64,000 nucleotides of DNA, from the NCBI GenBank assembly GCA_016703965.1, contig JADJBB010000021.1:1488001-1552000 (forward strand). Direction: 5' to 3'. Below the pieces are notes generated by a model that did no database searches, was not told where the DNA came from, and was given only the letters and a program-made list of their open reading frames with translations. Every line of letters starts with the position of its first letter. The stretch's first letter is position 1. Position numbers and translations under genes: made by a program. Of this stretch, positions 8,588 to 18,082 are shown in pieces. Source of the DNA: Acidobacteriota bacterium (GTDB lineage: Bacteria; Acidobacteriota; Blastocatellia; Pyrinomonadales; Pyrinomonadaceae).

Positions 8588-8800
8588 ATAGCAAACTTAT
8601 AAATTGTGATTTACGGCACTAGAGCCCCTGTCCTTTGAACAGCCAGGCACTCTAAATTGAACAATGCAGTGTCGTCAACCTCGACCGAAAGCTCGTGAAT
8701 TGATTCGCAATCGCCTAGCCGTGGATTGCTGCGCATGAATCACCGGGCTATCCAATATTCGGAAGGGCCGGTCCTGGCTGACCTTTAAGCAACCCCTAGA

Positions 8801-10276
8801 TCACCGGGCGAGTTCGATCTGGATCGCCTTAAAATTAGAAAGGGCGGCTTCAATATTCTCAACTATCTCGCCGGCAAGAATATCTGGATCTGGAAGATTG
8901 TCGAGATCGGCGAGTGACTGATCTTTGATCCAACTTATGTCCAAGCTCGTTTTATCGCGGGCGGTGATCTCGTCGTAGGTGAAGCTCCGCCAGCGGCCGT
9001 CGGGGTTGGTGTCAGTGTAAGTCTCTTGCCGTTTGTGGCGATTAGTTGGGTTGTAACACTCGACAAAGTCCTTCAGGCTACTGGCCGTTAGCGGATTTTT
9101 CTTGAGTGTGTGGTGAATATTCGTCCGATAGTCGTAGAACCAGACCTCCTTTGTCCACGGCTTTGCGGCGGCGGGTTTGGCGTCGAAAAAGATCACATTT
9201 GCCTTTACGCCTTGAGCGTAGAAGATGCCGGTTGGGAGCCGCAAGATGGTGTGAAGATCAGTAGTTTCGAGCAACCGCTTTCTGACGGTCTCGCCTGCTC
9301 CGCCCTCAAATAGTACGTTGTCGGGCACGACGACTGCCGCCTGTCCCGTCGTCTTGAGCATCGTCTTGATGTGCTGTACAAAATTTAACTGCTTGTTGCT
9401 CGTAGTCGCCCAGAAATCTTGCCGGTTGTAAGTCAGGTCTTCTTTTTCCTGTTCTCCCTGGTCGTTGGTGAAGGTCTGGCTACTTTTTTTTCCAAACGGA
9501 GGGTTGGCCAAGACGTAATCGAAACCCTGCCCGTCGGCGGCGATAAGGGCATCGGCCGGCGAGATGAAGTTATCGCTATCGATATCGCCGATGTTGTGCA
9601 GGAAGAGGTTCATCAGCGCCAGGCGCCGCGTCGAGGCGACGATCTCGTGGCCGAAGAACGTTTTGAACCGCAAGAACTCTTTCTGCTCCTTGTCCAGATC
9701 ATAATTCGCTGCGATAAAGTCATACGCCTTCAGAAAAAAGCCGCCGGTGCCGCATGCGGGGTCGGCGATCGTCTTCATCGGTTCAGGGCGAATGCACTCA
9801 ACCATTGCCTCGATAAGTCGCCTTGGCGTGAAGTATTGTCCAGCACCGCTCTCGGTGTCCTCGGCGTTCTTTTCGAGCAGGCCCTCGTAGATTTCCCCTT
9901 TCACATCGGCGCCGATCACCGTCCAAGTCTCCTTGCCGATCATGTCGATTAACTTGAAGAGCTTTGCGGGGTCTTGGATCTTGTTCTGGCTCTTAATGAA
10001 GATCTGTCCGAGGATGCCTTTTTCGTTGCCGAGATTTCGAAGGACGTTTACATAGTGAATCTCAAGTGGCGCGCCGCGAAGCCCGGTCAGACTTTCCCAA
10101 CTGTACTCAGCCGGAATACCCAACGGTCGATTATGAGGTGGCTTGCTGTATTCATCCGCCATTTTTAAGAACAGCAAATATGTGAGTTGTTCCAAGTAAT
10201 CGCCGTAAGAGACGCCATCATCCTTTAGGACATTGCAAAAACTCCAAACCTTTTGAATCAGGCCTTGTGATTCCAT
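8801..10276 (-). CDS. hsdM: Type I restriction-modification system, modification subunit HsdM
   Basis: An N6-adenine methyltransferase of about 491 residues. HsdM N-terminal helices come first (LTYLLFLKMADE), then GAGQYFTPRRLIEAMVE, the AdoMet-binding motif DPACGTGG at about 172-179 and the catalytic NPPF at 258-261. With HsdS it methylates the recognition site; with HsdR it restricts unmethylated DNA. I chose ATG 10276, preceded by AAAGGAG, over the longer frame opening at 10363, whose first 29 residues look unrelated and overlap the HNH gene. Unusually it is separated from hsdS by an ATPase/HNH pair on the same strand and is the last gene of that block. Confidence 0.93.
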   Translation of the reverse strand: MESQGLIQKVWSFCNVLKDDGVSYGDYLEQLTYLLFLKMADEYSKPPHNRPLGIPAEYSWESLTGLRGAPLEIHYVNVLRNLGNEKGILGQIFIKSQNKIQDPAKLFKLIDMIGKETWTVIGADVKGEIYEGLLEKNAEDTESGAGQYFTPRRLIEAMVECIRPEPMKTIADPACGTGGFFLKAYDFIAANYDLDKEQKEFLRFKTFFGHEIVASTRRLALMNLFLHNIGDIDSDNFISPADALIAADGQGFDYVLANPPFGKKSSQTFTNDQGEQEKEDLTYNRQDFWATTSNKQLNFVQHIKTMLKTTGQAAVVVPDNVLFEGGAGETVRKRLLETTDLHTILRLPTGIFYAQGVKANVIFFDAKPAAAKPWTKEVWFYDYRTNIHHTLKKNPLTASSLKDFVECYNPTNRHKRQETYTDTNPDGRWRSFTYDEITARDKTSLDISWIKDQSLADLDNLPDPDILAGEIVENIEAALSNFKAIQIELAR

Positions 10277-10301
10277 CAATTTCACTCCTTTGTAACCTTC
10301 T

Positions 10302-11165
10302 TTACACGAGGGCGCGGTGAAGATTCCGCAACCACGCCGAATACGTCTCAAGGTTGGCTTCAATGCATGCCCAAGCGACGCGTGAAAAGGGTGCTTCCTT
10401 GCCGGTTATTTCAATCAAGCGCTTTCCTGCTTTTCTCAGCACCTCACGCTTCGTGTGCTCATTTGGAGCATCGGTCACTGCTTCATGAAAGTCCTTGAGT
10501 TCATCTTCACAGACTTTCCAAACTTGAGCCCGATACAAGTCGAGTTGTTCGAGATCCAGATGATAAAAGAAAATAGATTTTTCAGCCCGGAATCTATCCG
10601 AAGCAGGAATGCCAGAAGGTATTATTACTTGTCCGTTCTTATCGAAGGAGATCAGCGATGTATCGTACAACACCGTAGGATCTAACAAAATTGGAAGCTC
10701 AATGTTCAGGTTCCTTCCGTATTCGGCCACTTGGCTACCATTTTCGAAATCTAACGGAAAGTAATCTCCTTTGCCCTTAACTTCCTCATTCTCACCTAGC
10801 CGGTCCCGACGCCTCTTATTTACAAGTCCACCGCTTAAGCGGTAATTAGTCCAGTCGAAAGCTAACCACCAGTAGCCATCTGCCCTAAGCACACTTCCAT
10901 CAAATTGCTTCGACCGGTTCTTGGGGCGAAAGTGATCAATCTCATAATCTCCGGCGCCGGGCGGGGCTTCTGAATACCAACATTTTGAGCGAGATAAGTG
11001 AAACATTAGTTCTTGCAATCTGTTCCAAATTGTTCGATCGCGAATGAATTGTTTGCGTTCGTCGGTAGTCATCGCCTCCATTTTACGCACGTAGATTTTC
11101 CCAAGCCGTTCAAACGCTCGGATCAGCTTCTCGTTCACCAATTCTTCTTTCTGAATATATCGCAT
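10302..11165 (-). CDS. HNH nuclease, PtuB-like (Septu-type) partner
   Basis: The protein of about 288 residues carries an HNH-type motif: YEIDHFRPKN, then WLAFDWTNYRLSGGLVNKRRRD and KGDYFPL. This resembles the DHFRPK...W-N...CN-KG-FP layout of PtuB-like nucleases, but the zinc-binding Cys pairs are replaced (SGG where SC is usual). With an adjacent SMC-like ATPase it forms a PtuA/PtuB-like pair; Septu systems use this arrangement against phage. ATG 11165 lies 6 bases after the ATPase stop, while a TTG at 11174 would overlap it; either way the two are likely translated together. It is followed 25 bases later by hsdM. Confidence 0.7.
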   Translation of the reverse strand: MRYIQKEELVNEKLIRAFERLGKIYVRKMEAMTTDERKQFIRDRTIWNRLQELMFHLSRSKCWYSEAPPGAGDYEIDHFRPKNRSKQFDGSVLRADGYWWLAFDWTNYRLSGGLVNKRRRDRLGENEEVKGKGDYFPLDFENGSQVAEYGRNLNIELPILLDPTVLYDTSLISFDKNGQVIIPSGIPASDRFRAEKSIFFYHLDLEQLDLYRAQVWKVCEDELKDFHEAVTDAPNEHTKREVLRKAGKRLIEITGKEAPFSRVAWACIEANLETYSAWLRNLHRALV

Positions 11166-11170
11166 ACTTT

Positions 11171-12751
11171 TCAAGCCGGGTTAAGAATCTCGTTCGCGAC
11201 CTCTTGCGATATTCTTTCGAGTTCTGCCTCTTCCTCTTTCGTTAAAATCGATTTCTGAAAAACTGGATGCCTGCTTGTTAGCTCTAAGAACTTGTTGTAT
11301 CGAGAGTCAATCGTGGTGTCATAGAAACCTATGTCATCAAGTTCATTTCGAAGGGTTTCAAACTCGACGATCTCATTGGGCGACAGTTGTTCTCTTTCGA
11401 TTTGGGACTGGAGGAAGCGTTTTCGATTTAACTTGTCCTCGACCTCTTTACTCATTACTGACGGCAACCCAAAGAGTTTGCTAGTTAGTATGCCCGCGAC
11501 GCTTCGTTCGCGCGGGTCCATATCGGGTTCTTCGGTGTAAATATTCCCAGATTGATCAGTTCTGAAAATCCTCACTTCCCCTTTCTTGAGACTTCCAATG
11601 ACCAGTGGGTCGTGGGTGTTTATAATGATTTGCGTCGATTCTGGTCGCTTAACCACATTTTCCAAAAATTCGAGGTATTGCCATTTCCAAATCGGATTAA
11701 GATGTGTGTCCGGTTCGTCCAGCAGAATCAATGACTCTTCGTCCTTTGTAAATTTCAATAATCCAAGGACGGTCAGAAGTTGCTGTTCACCCTCACTGAG
11801 ATCCCTGAACGTTATACTGCAATCGACGTTCTTTTTCTTGACCTTGATTCTAACTTCGGCTATCAGTTTCGAAATATACGTACTTTCAAGAGCCTTAAAA
11901 AATTCCGTATTCTGTTGATAGTTATGTGCCAAGGATTTGAGCTGTTTTTTGTCCTTTATGAAAACATAAAGGCGGTCCTCGGTAACATGCGAGCGAAAAT
12001 CAGTTCTAATAGACTCAGAATTAGAAATTGGCGCGGTTGAATATTTCCACAATAAATCAAGGAAATCTCTCACCAAACCTTCTGCTGTCCAGAAAATATC
12101 CGACGGATTTTTCCTAGCCCGAGATTCGGCCCAATCGGGTTTTTTTAGGACAAAAAGAACAGACTCCAAATCTTCGATTTCGAGGACCCCTTTAAGAAAG
12201 GCAACAGAGTCCTTTTCCTCGGTCTCGAATGAGAAATAGGCAAGCAGGACAAAGTAGGAATGGACGAGTTGAACGTAGAACAATTTGCGAAGATCGTCTA
12301 TACGCTTCGCGTCAAAGTCGGGCTTTATTATTTCCTCATAAAACCTATTCTGATGGTCCCAGAAAAGTTCTTTCAGTTTATTTGAGATACCAGAATAATA
12401 CGCAAAGACGTTTTTCGGCTGGTACTTCAATTTCCCCTCATCGGAAAAGAATGATTTCAGGCTTAAGGCTTGACCATTAACTTCGATGCTGTACGAACTG
12501 TTTTCGCAAATCGCTCTAATGTGGTTTCTTTTGACTTTGTAGTCGATAGCAAAATCGAACTCGGGATACTTTCTTGTGGTCCCGTTACTTAGATCGAGAT
12601 ACTTGAAGATAAGTATTATGGCTTCGATGAAATTCGATTTACCAGACGCATTCTGTCCTAACAAAACGGTCTTCATCTCGGTCTCATCGAGGTCGATCTT
12701 GAACTCTCGGAGGTTCTTGAAATTTTTTATGTAAACCTTGTCGATTCTCAT
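11171..12751 (-). CDS. AAA family ATPase, PtuA-like (SMC/RecF-type)
   Basis: The 526-residue ABC-type ATPase has Walker A GQNASGKSN at about 32-40, a long helical insert, signature LSEGEQQLL, Walker B LILLDEPDTHL and the NTHDPLVI H-loop. This is the AAA_15/AAA_21 layout of PtuA, OLD and similar defence ATPases. No TOPRIM domain is visible, which argues against OLD-type nucleases and for a partner-supplied nuclease, here the downstream HNH protein. It begins 2 bases after the hsdS stop, so it is embedded in the hsd operon. Whether it works with the type I enzyme or as a separate Septu-like system cannot be told. Confidence 0.8.
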   Translation of the reverse strand: MRIDKVYIKNFKNLREFKIDLDETEMKTVLLGQNASGKSNFIEAIILIFKYLDLSNGTTRKYPEFDFAIDYKVKRNHIRAICENSSYSIEVNGQALSLKSFFSDEGKLKYQPKNVFAYYSGISNKLKELFWDHQNRFYEEIIKPDFDAKRIDDLRKLFYVQLVHSYFVLLAYFSFETEEKDSVAFLKGVLEIEDLESVLFVLKKPDWAESRARKNPSDIFWTAEGLVRDFLDLLWKYSTAPISNSESIRTDFRSHVTEDRLYVFIKDKKQLKSLAHNYQQNTEFFKALESTYISKLIAEVRIKVKKKNVDCSITFRDLSEGEQQLLTVLGLLKFTKDEESLILLDEPDTHLNPIWKWQYLEFLENVVKRPESTQIIINTHDPLVIGSLKKGEVRIFRTDQSGNIYTEEPDMDPRERSVAGILTSKLFGLPSVMSKEVEDKLNRKRFLQSQIEREQLSPNEIVEFETLRNELDDIGFYDTTIDSRYNKFLELTSRHPVFQKSILTKEEEAELERISQEVANEILNPA

Positions 12752-12753
12752 TT

Positions 12754-14420
12754 TTAAGCGGCAAGAGTAAGAAACGACTCCCGTCCATCTCGTTCTGTCT
12801 CTTTAATCTTCTTCTGGTCGAAAAGCTGTTTGAGTTCAACGTAGAATGCGTCGATGTCGTCTTTATGGGTGGAAGCCTGCCAAACCCTGCGGGTCGGTAT
12901 TGGTCCTCGGCTTTCCTGTAGGATTTCTAAGATCGTCTTGAGTTTTTCAGTCATTCCTGCCCTCTTAGTTTTTTTCTTGTTTTTTTTTTGCTCTTCCTCA
13001 ACTGCTTCTCTTTCGAATCGAGTCCTCTGGAGTAACACCGAGGCGGGTTCGTCGTTCTCGTCTTGATCTACTAATTTCCCGCCAAATGCCTGTTTCAGAA
13101 TACTTTGCCGGAGGGCTTCGGATTGTTTGAGGCTCGCGGCGATCGTTTCTTCGAGTTTGTCGCAGACGCTCAGACGGCTTTCGATTTCTTCGACCACCAG
13201 ATCCTGTTCCTCTTTGGTCGTAAATGGAAGAAAAATTGAACGAAATCTATCAAGGCTAATCTTTTTCTGAGCTACTCCTTTCGTAATAACACCAAGCTGC
13301 TTCCGAATCATTTGAGACTCAATACAATACCGGTAGAATTTCCTGTTAGCATACTTATCCCAGATCCTGAATTTCAAACAGTCCGATGTAATGACTGCCG
13401 GTGGGGCGGTTTCGGGATAAATTTCGCAGTCCCCCGGAGGGTCACCCATCTTAGTGATCACTAGATCAAGAGGTTTAACAGAATGGGCAATGAGTTCTTC
13501 AAATTTCGCGTTATCAATAAATTTAACATCACGATTAAAGTCATTTCTGGTCACGTTTTTTACGAATACTAGCGGAACGCCCCTTTCTCGGTAGTCGCTT
13601 ACTTTTAAGTTGCTACCGAAGGGACCTATACCCAAAGCGTATTTTTCCGGGGCGCTAATATCATCGGGCCTTACCCAAACCCATCCTTCTGCCAACTCGC
13701 CTAATGTCTCGCTCGCAACCGAGACGGGTGAAGATTGTCGAGACCGAATGCCGGCTTTTTCCAATTCGCATTCTCGATCTTTCTTCATTTTTGCCACATT
13801 TGAACTCACATCAGCGGACTGCCACTTTGGTCGATCTTGGGGTACGAATAGTTTGCCTTCAAATGCTTGTTTGAGGACAGCTTGGCGGTAGGTCTTTAGT
13901 TGGGTCTGGGCTTTTTTGAGGCTTTCGACTCCGGCGTCCAATTCTGAAAAGAGTTCCTCGATCTTGGCAACGATCCGCTCCTGCTCCCCCGAAGGTGGGA
14001 GCGGAAGTTGATTTCTTTGACCGTTCCAGCAGAAATAGCCTTAAACGTTGTGCCCGTTCCTTTGCGATCAAGTTCTTCTTTAATACCTAAAAGATAGTAG
14101 AAAAGAAACTTATGGTTAGAATACCGAAGTGCTGCAAGTCCTCGACCTATACAACTTTTCTCGTCCGCAACATTCACAGCCCCTACGGGGGCACGGACTG
14201 AAAGAAGTATGTCCTGCGGCTCTGCGATACGTTCAGGACTTGTACACCATTTTCTGGCAACGGGATGCAAATCAGTAAAATCGGCTTTCCCCTGAAAGAA
14301 TGGCAAACCGTTTCCGTCAGAGTTATACGTACTTGACGGAGGGGACGTGCCCATGATTATTGTGCACACTTCTTCGAGCGGCCTTAGTTCCCAAGTTTTC
14401 GGTAACGTGTCTTGATTCAT
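12754..14420 (-). CDS. hsdS: Type I RM specificity subunit HsdS, interrupted by a one-base frameshift
   Basis: HsdS names the DNA target through two target-recognition domains. The first half (from ATG 14420) ends its meaningful reading at TVKEINF; the sequence then continues in another frame as PLPPSGEQERIVAKIEELFSE, the standard conserved helix region. Adding one base near 14003-14005, in what would be a CCC run on the coding strand, rejoins a protein of about 555 residues. The second half holds the other recognition domain (ELAEGWVWV...) and conserved helix (FTTKEEQDLVVEEIESRL). A Lys-rich linker and a winged-helix-like C-terminal extension of about 80 residues follow, unusual for HsdS. 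It overlaps hsdR as TAATG. The break is either decay, phase variation or a sequencing error. Confidence 0.85.
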
Positions 14421-17224
14421 TACGCTGCCAAAGCCTCGTTTAATTCCACAATGATTGGTTCCATCTGTTCACCAAAAAGCTGATACATCTTCCCGAGGCC
14501 GCCTACGGGAGCGAATGGCTCAAACTCAAAATCACCTCGCGAGATATGGAATGAGTTTGAGACGTGATCCTTGATCATGCGGAGCCACGCCATCTGTTCC
14601 TCGTTAAACTTTACCGGGCCTGCCTGCTTACCAAATACCCAGTTCTGAAAATTGCGGTCGATCGTCTTTGAGTAATCGGTTAGGCGTGCGTCGATGCCGG
14701 AGACCCGCCGCACGAGAGCGACAAGCGAAGTAAGTTCGGTCTTTGCCGCTCCATCGGTTTCGCCAAGCTGCTGGTAAGCCTGCCATACGTTGAGAGGTGC
14801 GATCGTCGGCCGCTCGGTTTTCAGTATCTCGCACAGGTCACGAATCATCGCGTAGGTCAGCTCGCGGCGGCGGTACGGCTGTGAGTAGAAAATCTGCAAC
14901 GCCGTGATCTCGTCGCGATTCTCTTCGATCCACGCCGCGAAATCCGCGATAAGCGAGTTTGCTCGCTCTGCCTCGTCCTCGTTCCAGCCCGCATTTAACA
15001 CCTTGTCCGGGTTGATCGTGTCGATGATCTGGTAGAGCGATTTGCGAACGTTCTCAACGTATTCACTCAGATCACCCGTAAAGACCTCAGCCGCCTGCTC
15101 GATCATCTCATTTCGCCGCTCATCGACCGCCTTTTCGATCGCCTCGGGTGCCAAGTCAGGTGTTTCGCTTGTGACTTGTGCTCGAATAACATCGTCGGTA
15201 TCAGGGTCGTGTGCGCGAACAAGTGCCGCCGCGACCTCAGAAACCGTCTTGCCGCCGGTCTTTTCCTTAAAGATCTCACGCTGCTTGTCGCTGATCTGCT
15301 TATCGAGTCGTATCAATCGACCAGCGAGCGTCGAGAAAGTGTCTTCGTCACGTACACCGACCGCGACTGCCTGCATGAGGTCTTTGAGAGCGACGCTTGG
15401 CTTGCGCTCAAGTGGGCGGCTGTCGGCCTTTATGCTCTTAGTCACGCCGACAGCATCAACAATGACAAAATGGTCCTTGGCAAACTTGGCGGTCGGCGTC
15501 ACCTTCTTGAGGTCGTCGAGAGCTATAGTGCGAGTACCACGGCCCTTCATCTGCTCGAAGTAATTGCGGCTGCGAACGTCACGCATGAAGAGCAACACTT
15601 CGAGCGGCTTTACGTCCGTGCCCGTCGCGATCATATCAACCGTGACGGCGATACGCGGGTAATATTCGTTTCGAAAGCTCGCCAGAATCGATTTCGGGTC
15701 TTCCTCAGTCTTGTACGTAACTTTCTTGCAGAACCGGTTGCCCTCGTCAAATTCCTCGCGGACGATGTTGATGATGTCGTCGGCATGGCTATCCGTCTTT
15801 GCAAAGATCAGCGTCTTGGGCACCTCGAAATTGCCGTCAGCATCGATGCGATCTGGGAACATCCCCGGCAGGTGTTCTCGAAACGTGCGGATCACGGTGC
15901 GGATCTGATTCGGATTGACAACATCCTTGTCGAGCTGCTTGGCAGTGTATGCAACGTCTTCCTCAAGCTGCTCCCAGCGTTTCTTACGCGATAGCTTTTC
16001 GCGATGATCGACGTACTCGCCCTTCCAGATCGCCGCTCCTTTTTGAGTGATTTCGGTTTCGATCAGATAATTGTTGAAGCCTACATTCACCCCGTCAATA
16101 ACCGCCTGTTCGTGGGTGTATTCGCTGACCACGTTCTGATTGAAATAGCCGAAAGTGCGGTTATCCGGCGTCGCCGTTAGGCCGATTTGGAACGCATCGA
16201 AATACTCGAGCACCTGCTTCCAGAGATTGTAAATGGATCGGTGGCATTCGTCGATCACTACAAAATCAAAGAACTCGAGCGGAAGCTTTTCGCTGTACTC
16301 GACGGGCTGCGGTTCCCTTGGCTGCCAGTTTTCGTGCGGATTTACCTGTTCGGCCGCGTCCTCTAGTTCCCTGCCTTTCAATACAGAATAAAGGCGCTGG
16401 ATCGTGCTGATATATACCTGATTGTCTGTCGGCACATGGCTTGAGATGAGCCGCTGGACTCCGTACAGCTCTGTAAATAGGCGGTTGTCGTCATTCGGCA
16501 GAAAGGCCCGAAACTCCTGCTCGGCCTGTTCACCAAGATTGCGGGTATCGACGAGGAATAGGATACGCTTCGCCCCAGCGTATTTCAGCAGCCGATAGAT
16601 AAACGTGATAGCAGTAAATGTTTTCCCGGAACCAGTCGCCATCTGAATCAGGGCCTTGGGCTTGTTCGCTTTGAACGAACGCTCAAGTTTGGTTATAGCC
16701 GCAATTTGACACTCACGCAGGCCGGTCTCGGGCAGCTCAGGAAGGCTTTGAAGACTATTCCGCAACGTTCGGCCCTTTTGCCACTCGCGAAACGTCTCGG
16801 GTCGATGAAACGAAAAAACTACTCTGGATCGAGGCTTATCATCGCGATAATCCGTGAATCTGGTCAATTCGCCAGTACTTTCGTAGACGAACGGCAGCGG
16901 ATCGTTATTCAGATACTTCAGTTTGGCCTGCGCATAGTCGGCCGACTGCTCTTCGACCACTGTGAGCTGATACCCCATGTCCTCGGGCTTTGCCTCGATT
17001 ACGCCAACAGGCTTCTTGTCGACGAACAGGACGTAATCTGCCGGCCCAACGTCAGTCTGATACTCGCGTACCGCAACGCCGTCATTAGCAGCAAGGTTGA
17101 TCTCGTTTTTCCTCTGCACAACCCAGCCGCACGCAACTAATTGCGCATCGATATTATCGCGGGCGAGTTGTTCTGGATTTTGGTTTGGCATGAGAACTTC
17201 CGACATTTTAGCGCAATCGAGCAT
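14420..17224 (-). CDS. hsdR: Type I restriction endonuclease subunit HsdR
   Basis: The 934-residue protein combines an N-terminal PD-(D/E)xK nuclease (Asp63, Glu77-Ala-Lys79 in ADYVLFVDKKPVGVIEAK) with a superfamily 2 translocase. Walker A is ATGSGKT at 196-202, the Walker B/DEAH-type motif is DECH at 325-328, followed by GLTATP and, later, MKGRGTR for motif VI. The C-terminal helical domain binds HsdM/HsdS. It is the first gene of the operon. Starts at 17224, 17206 and 17191 are all possible; TAGGTAGGA lies very close to the first and GGAAG before the third. The 230 bases upstream are shared with the divergent recombinase gene. Confidence 0.93.
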   Translation of the reverse strand: MLDCAKMSEVLMPNQNPEQLARDNIDAQLVACGWVVQRKNEINLAANDGVAVREYQTDVGPADYVLFVDKKPVGVIEAKPEDMGYQLTVVEEQSADYAQAKLKYLNNDPLPFVYESTGELTRFTDYRDDKPRSRVVFSFHRPETFREWQKGRTLRNSLQSLPELPETGLRECQIAAITKLERSFKANKPKALIQMATGSGKTFTAITFIYRLLKYAGAKRILFLVDTRNLGEQAEQEFRAFLPNDDNRLFTELYGVQRLISSHVPTDNQVYISTIQRLYSVLKGRELEDAAEQVNPHENWQPREPQPVEYSEKLPLEFFDFVVIDECHRSIYNLWKQVLEYFDAFQIGLTATPDNRTFGYFNQNVVSEYTHEQAVIDGVNVGFNNYLIETEITQKGAAIWKGEYVDHREKLSRKKRWEQLEEDVAYTAKQLDKDVVNPNQIRTVIRTFREHLPGMFPDRIDADGNFEVPKTLIFAKTDSHADDIINIVREEFDEGNRFCKKVTYKTEEDPKSILASFRNEYYPRIAVTVDMIATGTDVKPLEVLLFMRDVRSRNYFEQMKGRGTRTIALDDLKKVTPTAKFAKDHFVIVDAVGVTKSIKADSRPLERKPSVALKDLMQAVAVGVRDEDTFSTLAGRLIRLDKQISDKQREIFKEKTGGKTVSEVAAALVRAHDPDTDDVIRAQVTSETPDLAPEAIEKAVDERRNEMIEQAAEVFTGDLSEYVENVRKSLYQIIDTINPDKVLNAGWNEDEAERANSLIADFAAWIEENRDEITALQIFYSQPYRRRELTYAMIRDLCEILKTERPTIAPLNVWQAYQQLGETDGAAKTELTSLVALVRRVSGIDARLTDYSKTIDRNFQNWVFGKQAGPVKFNEEQMAWLRMIKDHVSNSFHISRGDFEFEPFAPVGGLGKMYQLFGEQMEPIIVELNEALAA

Positions 17225-17325
17225 GTCCTACCTAGATTTTTAAGAACAAAGCTCGATATGGGAACTGTGGAGACAATCACATCCCGCTAAAGAGTGAGAC
17301 AACCCAAAGAATCCCATCTACTGAG

Positions 17326-17424
17326 TGTCAAAAAACCCCGACATTTCTGCCCCAAAATACTTCAGTGTTTACCGAGATTTCAAGAGATGGATGACGGCTG
17401 TCAAAAAACTGTAGTTATTTGACA
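17326..17424. promoter_or_regulatory. res-like crossover site upstream of the serine recombinase
   Basis: At 17399-17424 two 12-base arms, TGTCAAAAAACT and AGTTATTTGACA, match as an inverted repeat with one mismatch and flank the dinucleotide GT. This is the layout of a serine-resolvase crossover site. A second copy of the left arm, TGTCAAAAAAC, lies at 17326-17336 and may be an accessory half-site. Confidence 0.55.
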
Positions 17425-17447
17425 CTATGAGGAAAGTCGTTTATTCT
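17419..17447 (+). promoter_or_regulatory. Sigma-70-type promoter of the recombinase gene, overlapping the dyad
   Basis: TTGACA (17419-17424), a 17-base spacer and TATTCT (17442-17447) place the transcription start at about the ATG at 17455, with no Shine-Dalgarno visible. The mRNA may be leaderless. The -35 box lies inside the right arm of the crossover-like dyad, so bound recombinase would block transcription. Confidence 0.55.
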
Positions 17448-17454
17448 CATTTTT

Positions 17455-18045
17455 ATGAGAGTTGGAATATACGCGAGAGTGTCGACGATCGATCAGCAAA
17501 CTCTTCCGATGCAAATCGAACAAATGAAGGAGTACATAGCGAATCGTGGATGGACATTAGCCGCCGAATTTCAAGAAGTCGGCTCCGGCGCAAAGACAAG
17601 GCCGAAAAGGGAAGAGCTGTTAAAGTTGGCCAGACGAAGACAGATCGACGCGGTCCTGGTATGGAAGCTCGATAGATTTGGTCGGAGTTTGGCCGATTTA
17701 ATCACTTCGCTTAACGAGCTGAGAGATCTTGGCGTCGCGTTCATATCGCTGACTGAGTCTCTGGATTTTTCAACTCCGCTTGGTCGGGCAATGGCAGGCA
17801 TGTTGTCGACGTTTGCAGAATTCGAGCGAGATATCATTCGCGAAAGGGTTATTGCGGGCATAGCTAATGCTCGGGCAAAAGGGAGGCCGCATGGACGCCC
17901 AAAGACCGCTGCCTTAAAACTCAAAGAAATCCAAAAACTTCGCGATCAGGGTATGAACAACTCTGAAATTTCCAAGCGACTTAAGATCTCGCGTGGGTCA
18001 GTGATCGGTATTTTGAAAAAACAAGAACACGCGACGACGGCCTAG
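17455..18045 (+). CDS. Small serine recombinase (resolvase/invertase family)
   Basis: The 196-residue protein is complete. The catalytic Ser10 sits in GIYARVSTIDQ, the conserved arginines in KLDRFGRSL, and the GRAMAGMLSTFAEFERDIIRERV helix is the dimer/activation region. A Hin-type helix-turn-helix at the end (MNNSEISKRLKISRGSVIGIL) binds the half-sites. Length and order match Tn3-type resolvases and Hin/Pin invertases; these cut at a central dinucleotide and either resolve cointegrates or invert segments. No transposase accompanies it. Its place at the outer edge of the defence island, with a crossover-like dyad in front, suggests a part in mobilising or rearranging the island. Confidence 0.88.
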   Translation: MRVGIYARVSTIDQQTLPMQIEQMKEYIANRGWTLAAEFQEVGSGAKTRPKREELLKLARRRQIDAVLVWKLDRFGRSLADLITSLNELRDLGVAFISLTESLDFSTPLGRAMAGMLSTFAEFERDIIRERVIAGIANARAKGRPHGRPKTAALKLKEIQKLRDQGMNNSEISKRLKISRGSVIGILKKQEHATTA

Positions 18046-18082
18046 TTCCTTCGTTAAATAGTCATTGGTCGGCAAGTTGATT

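Noticed and set aside
15176..15994. 272-codon plus-strand frame inside hsdR
   Set aside because: It is antisense to conserved HsdR motifs, with no ribosome site or recognised domain.
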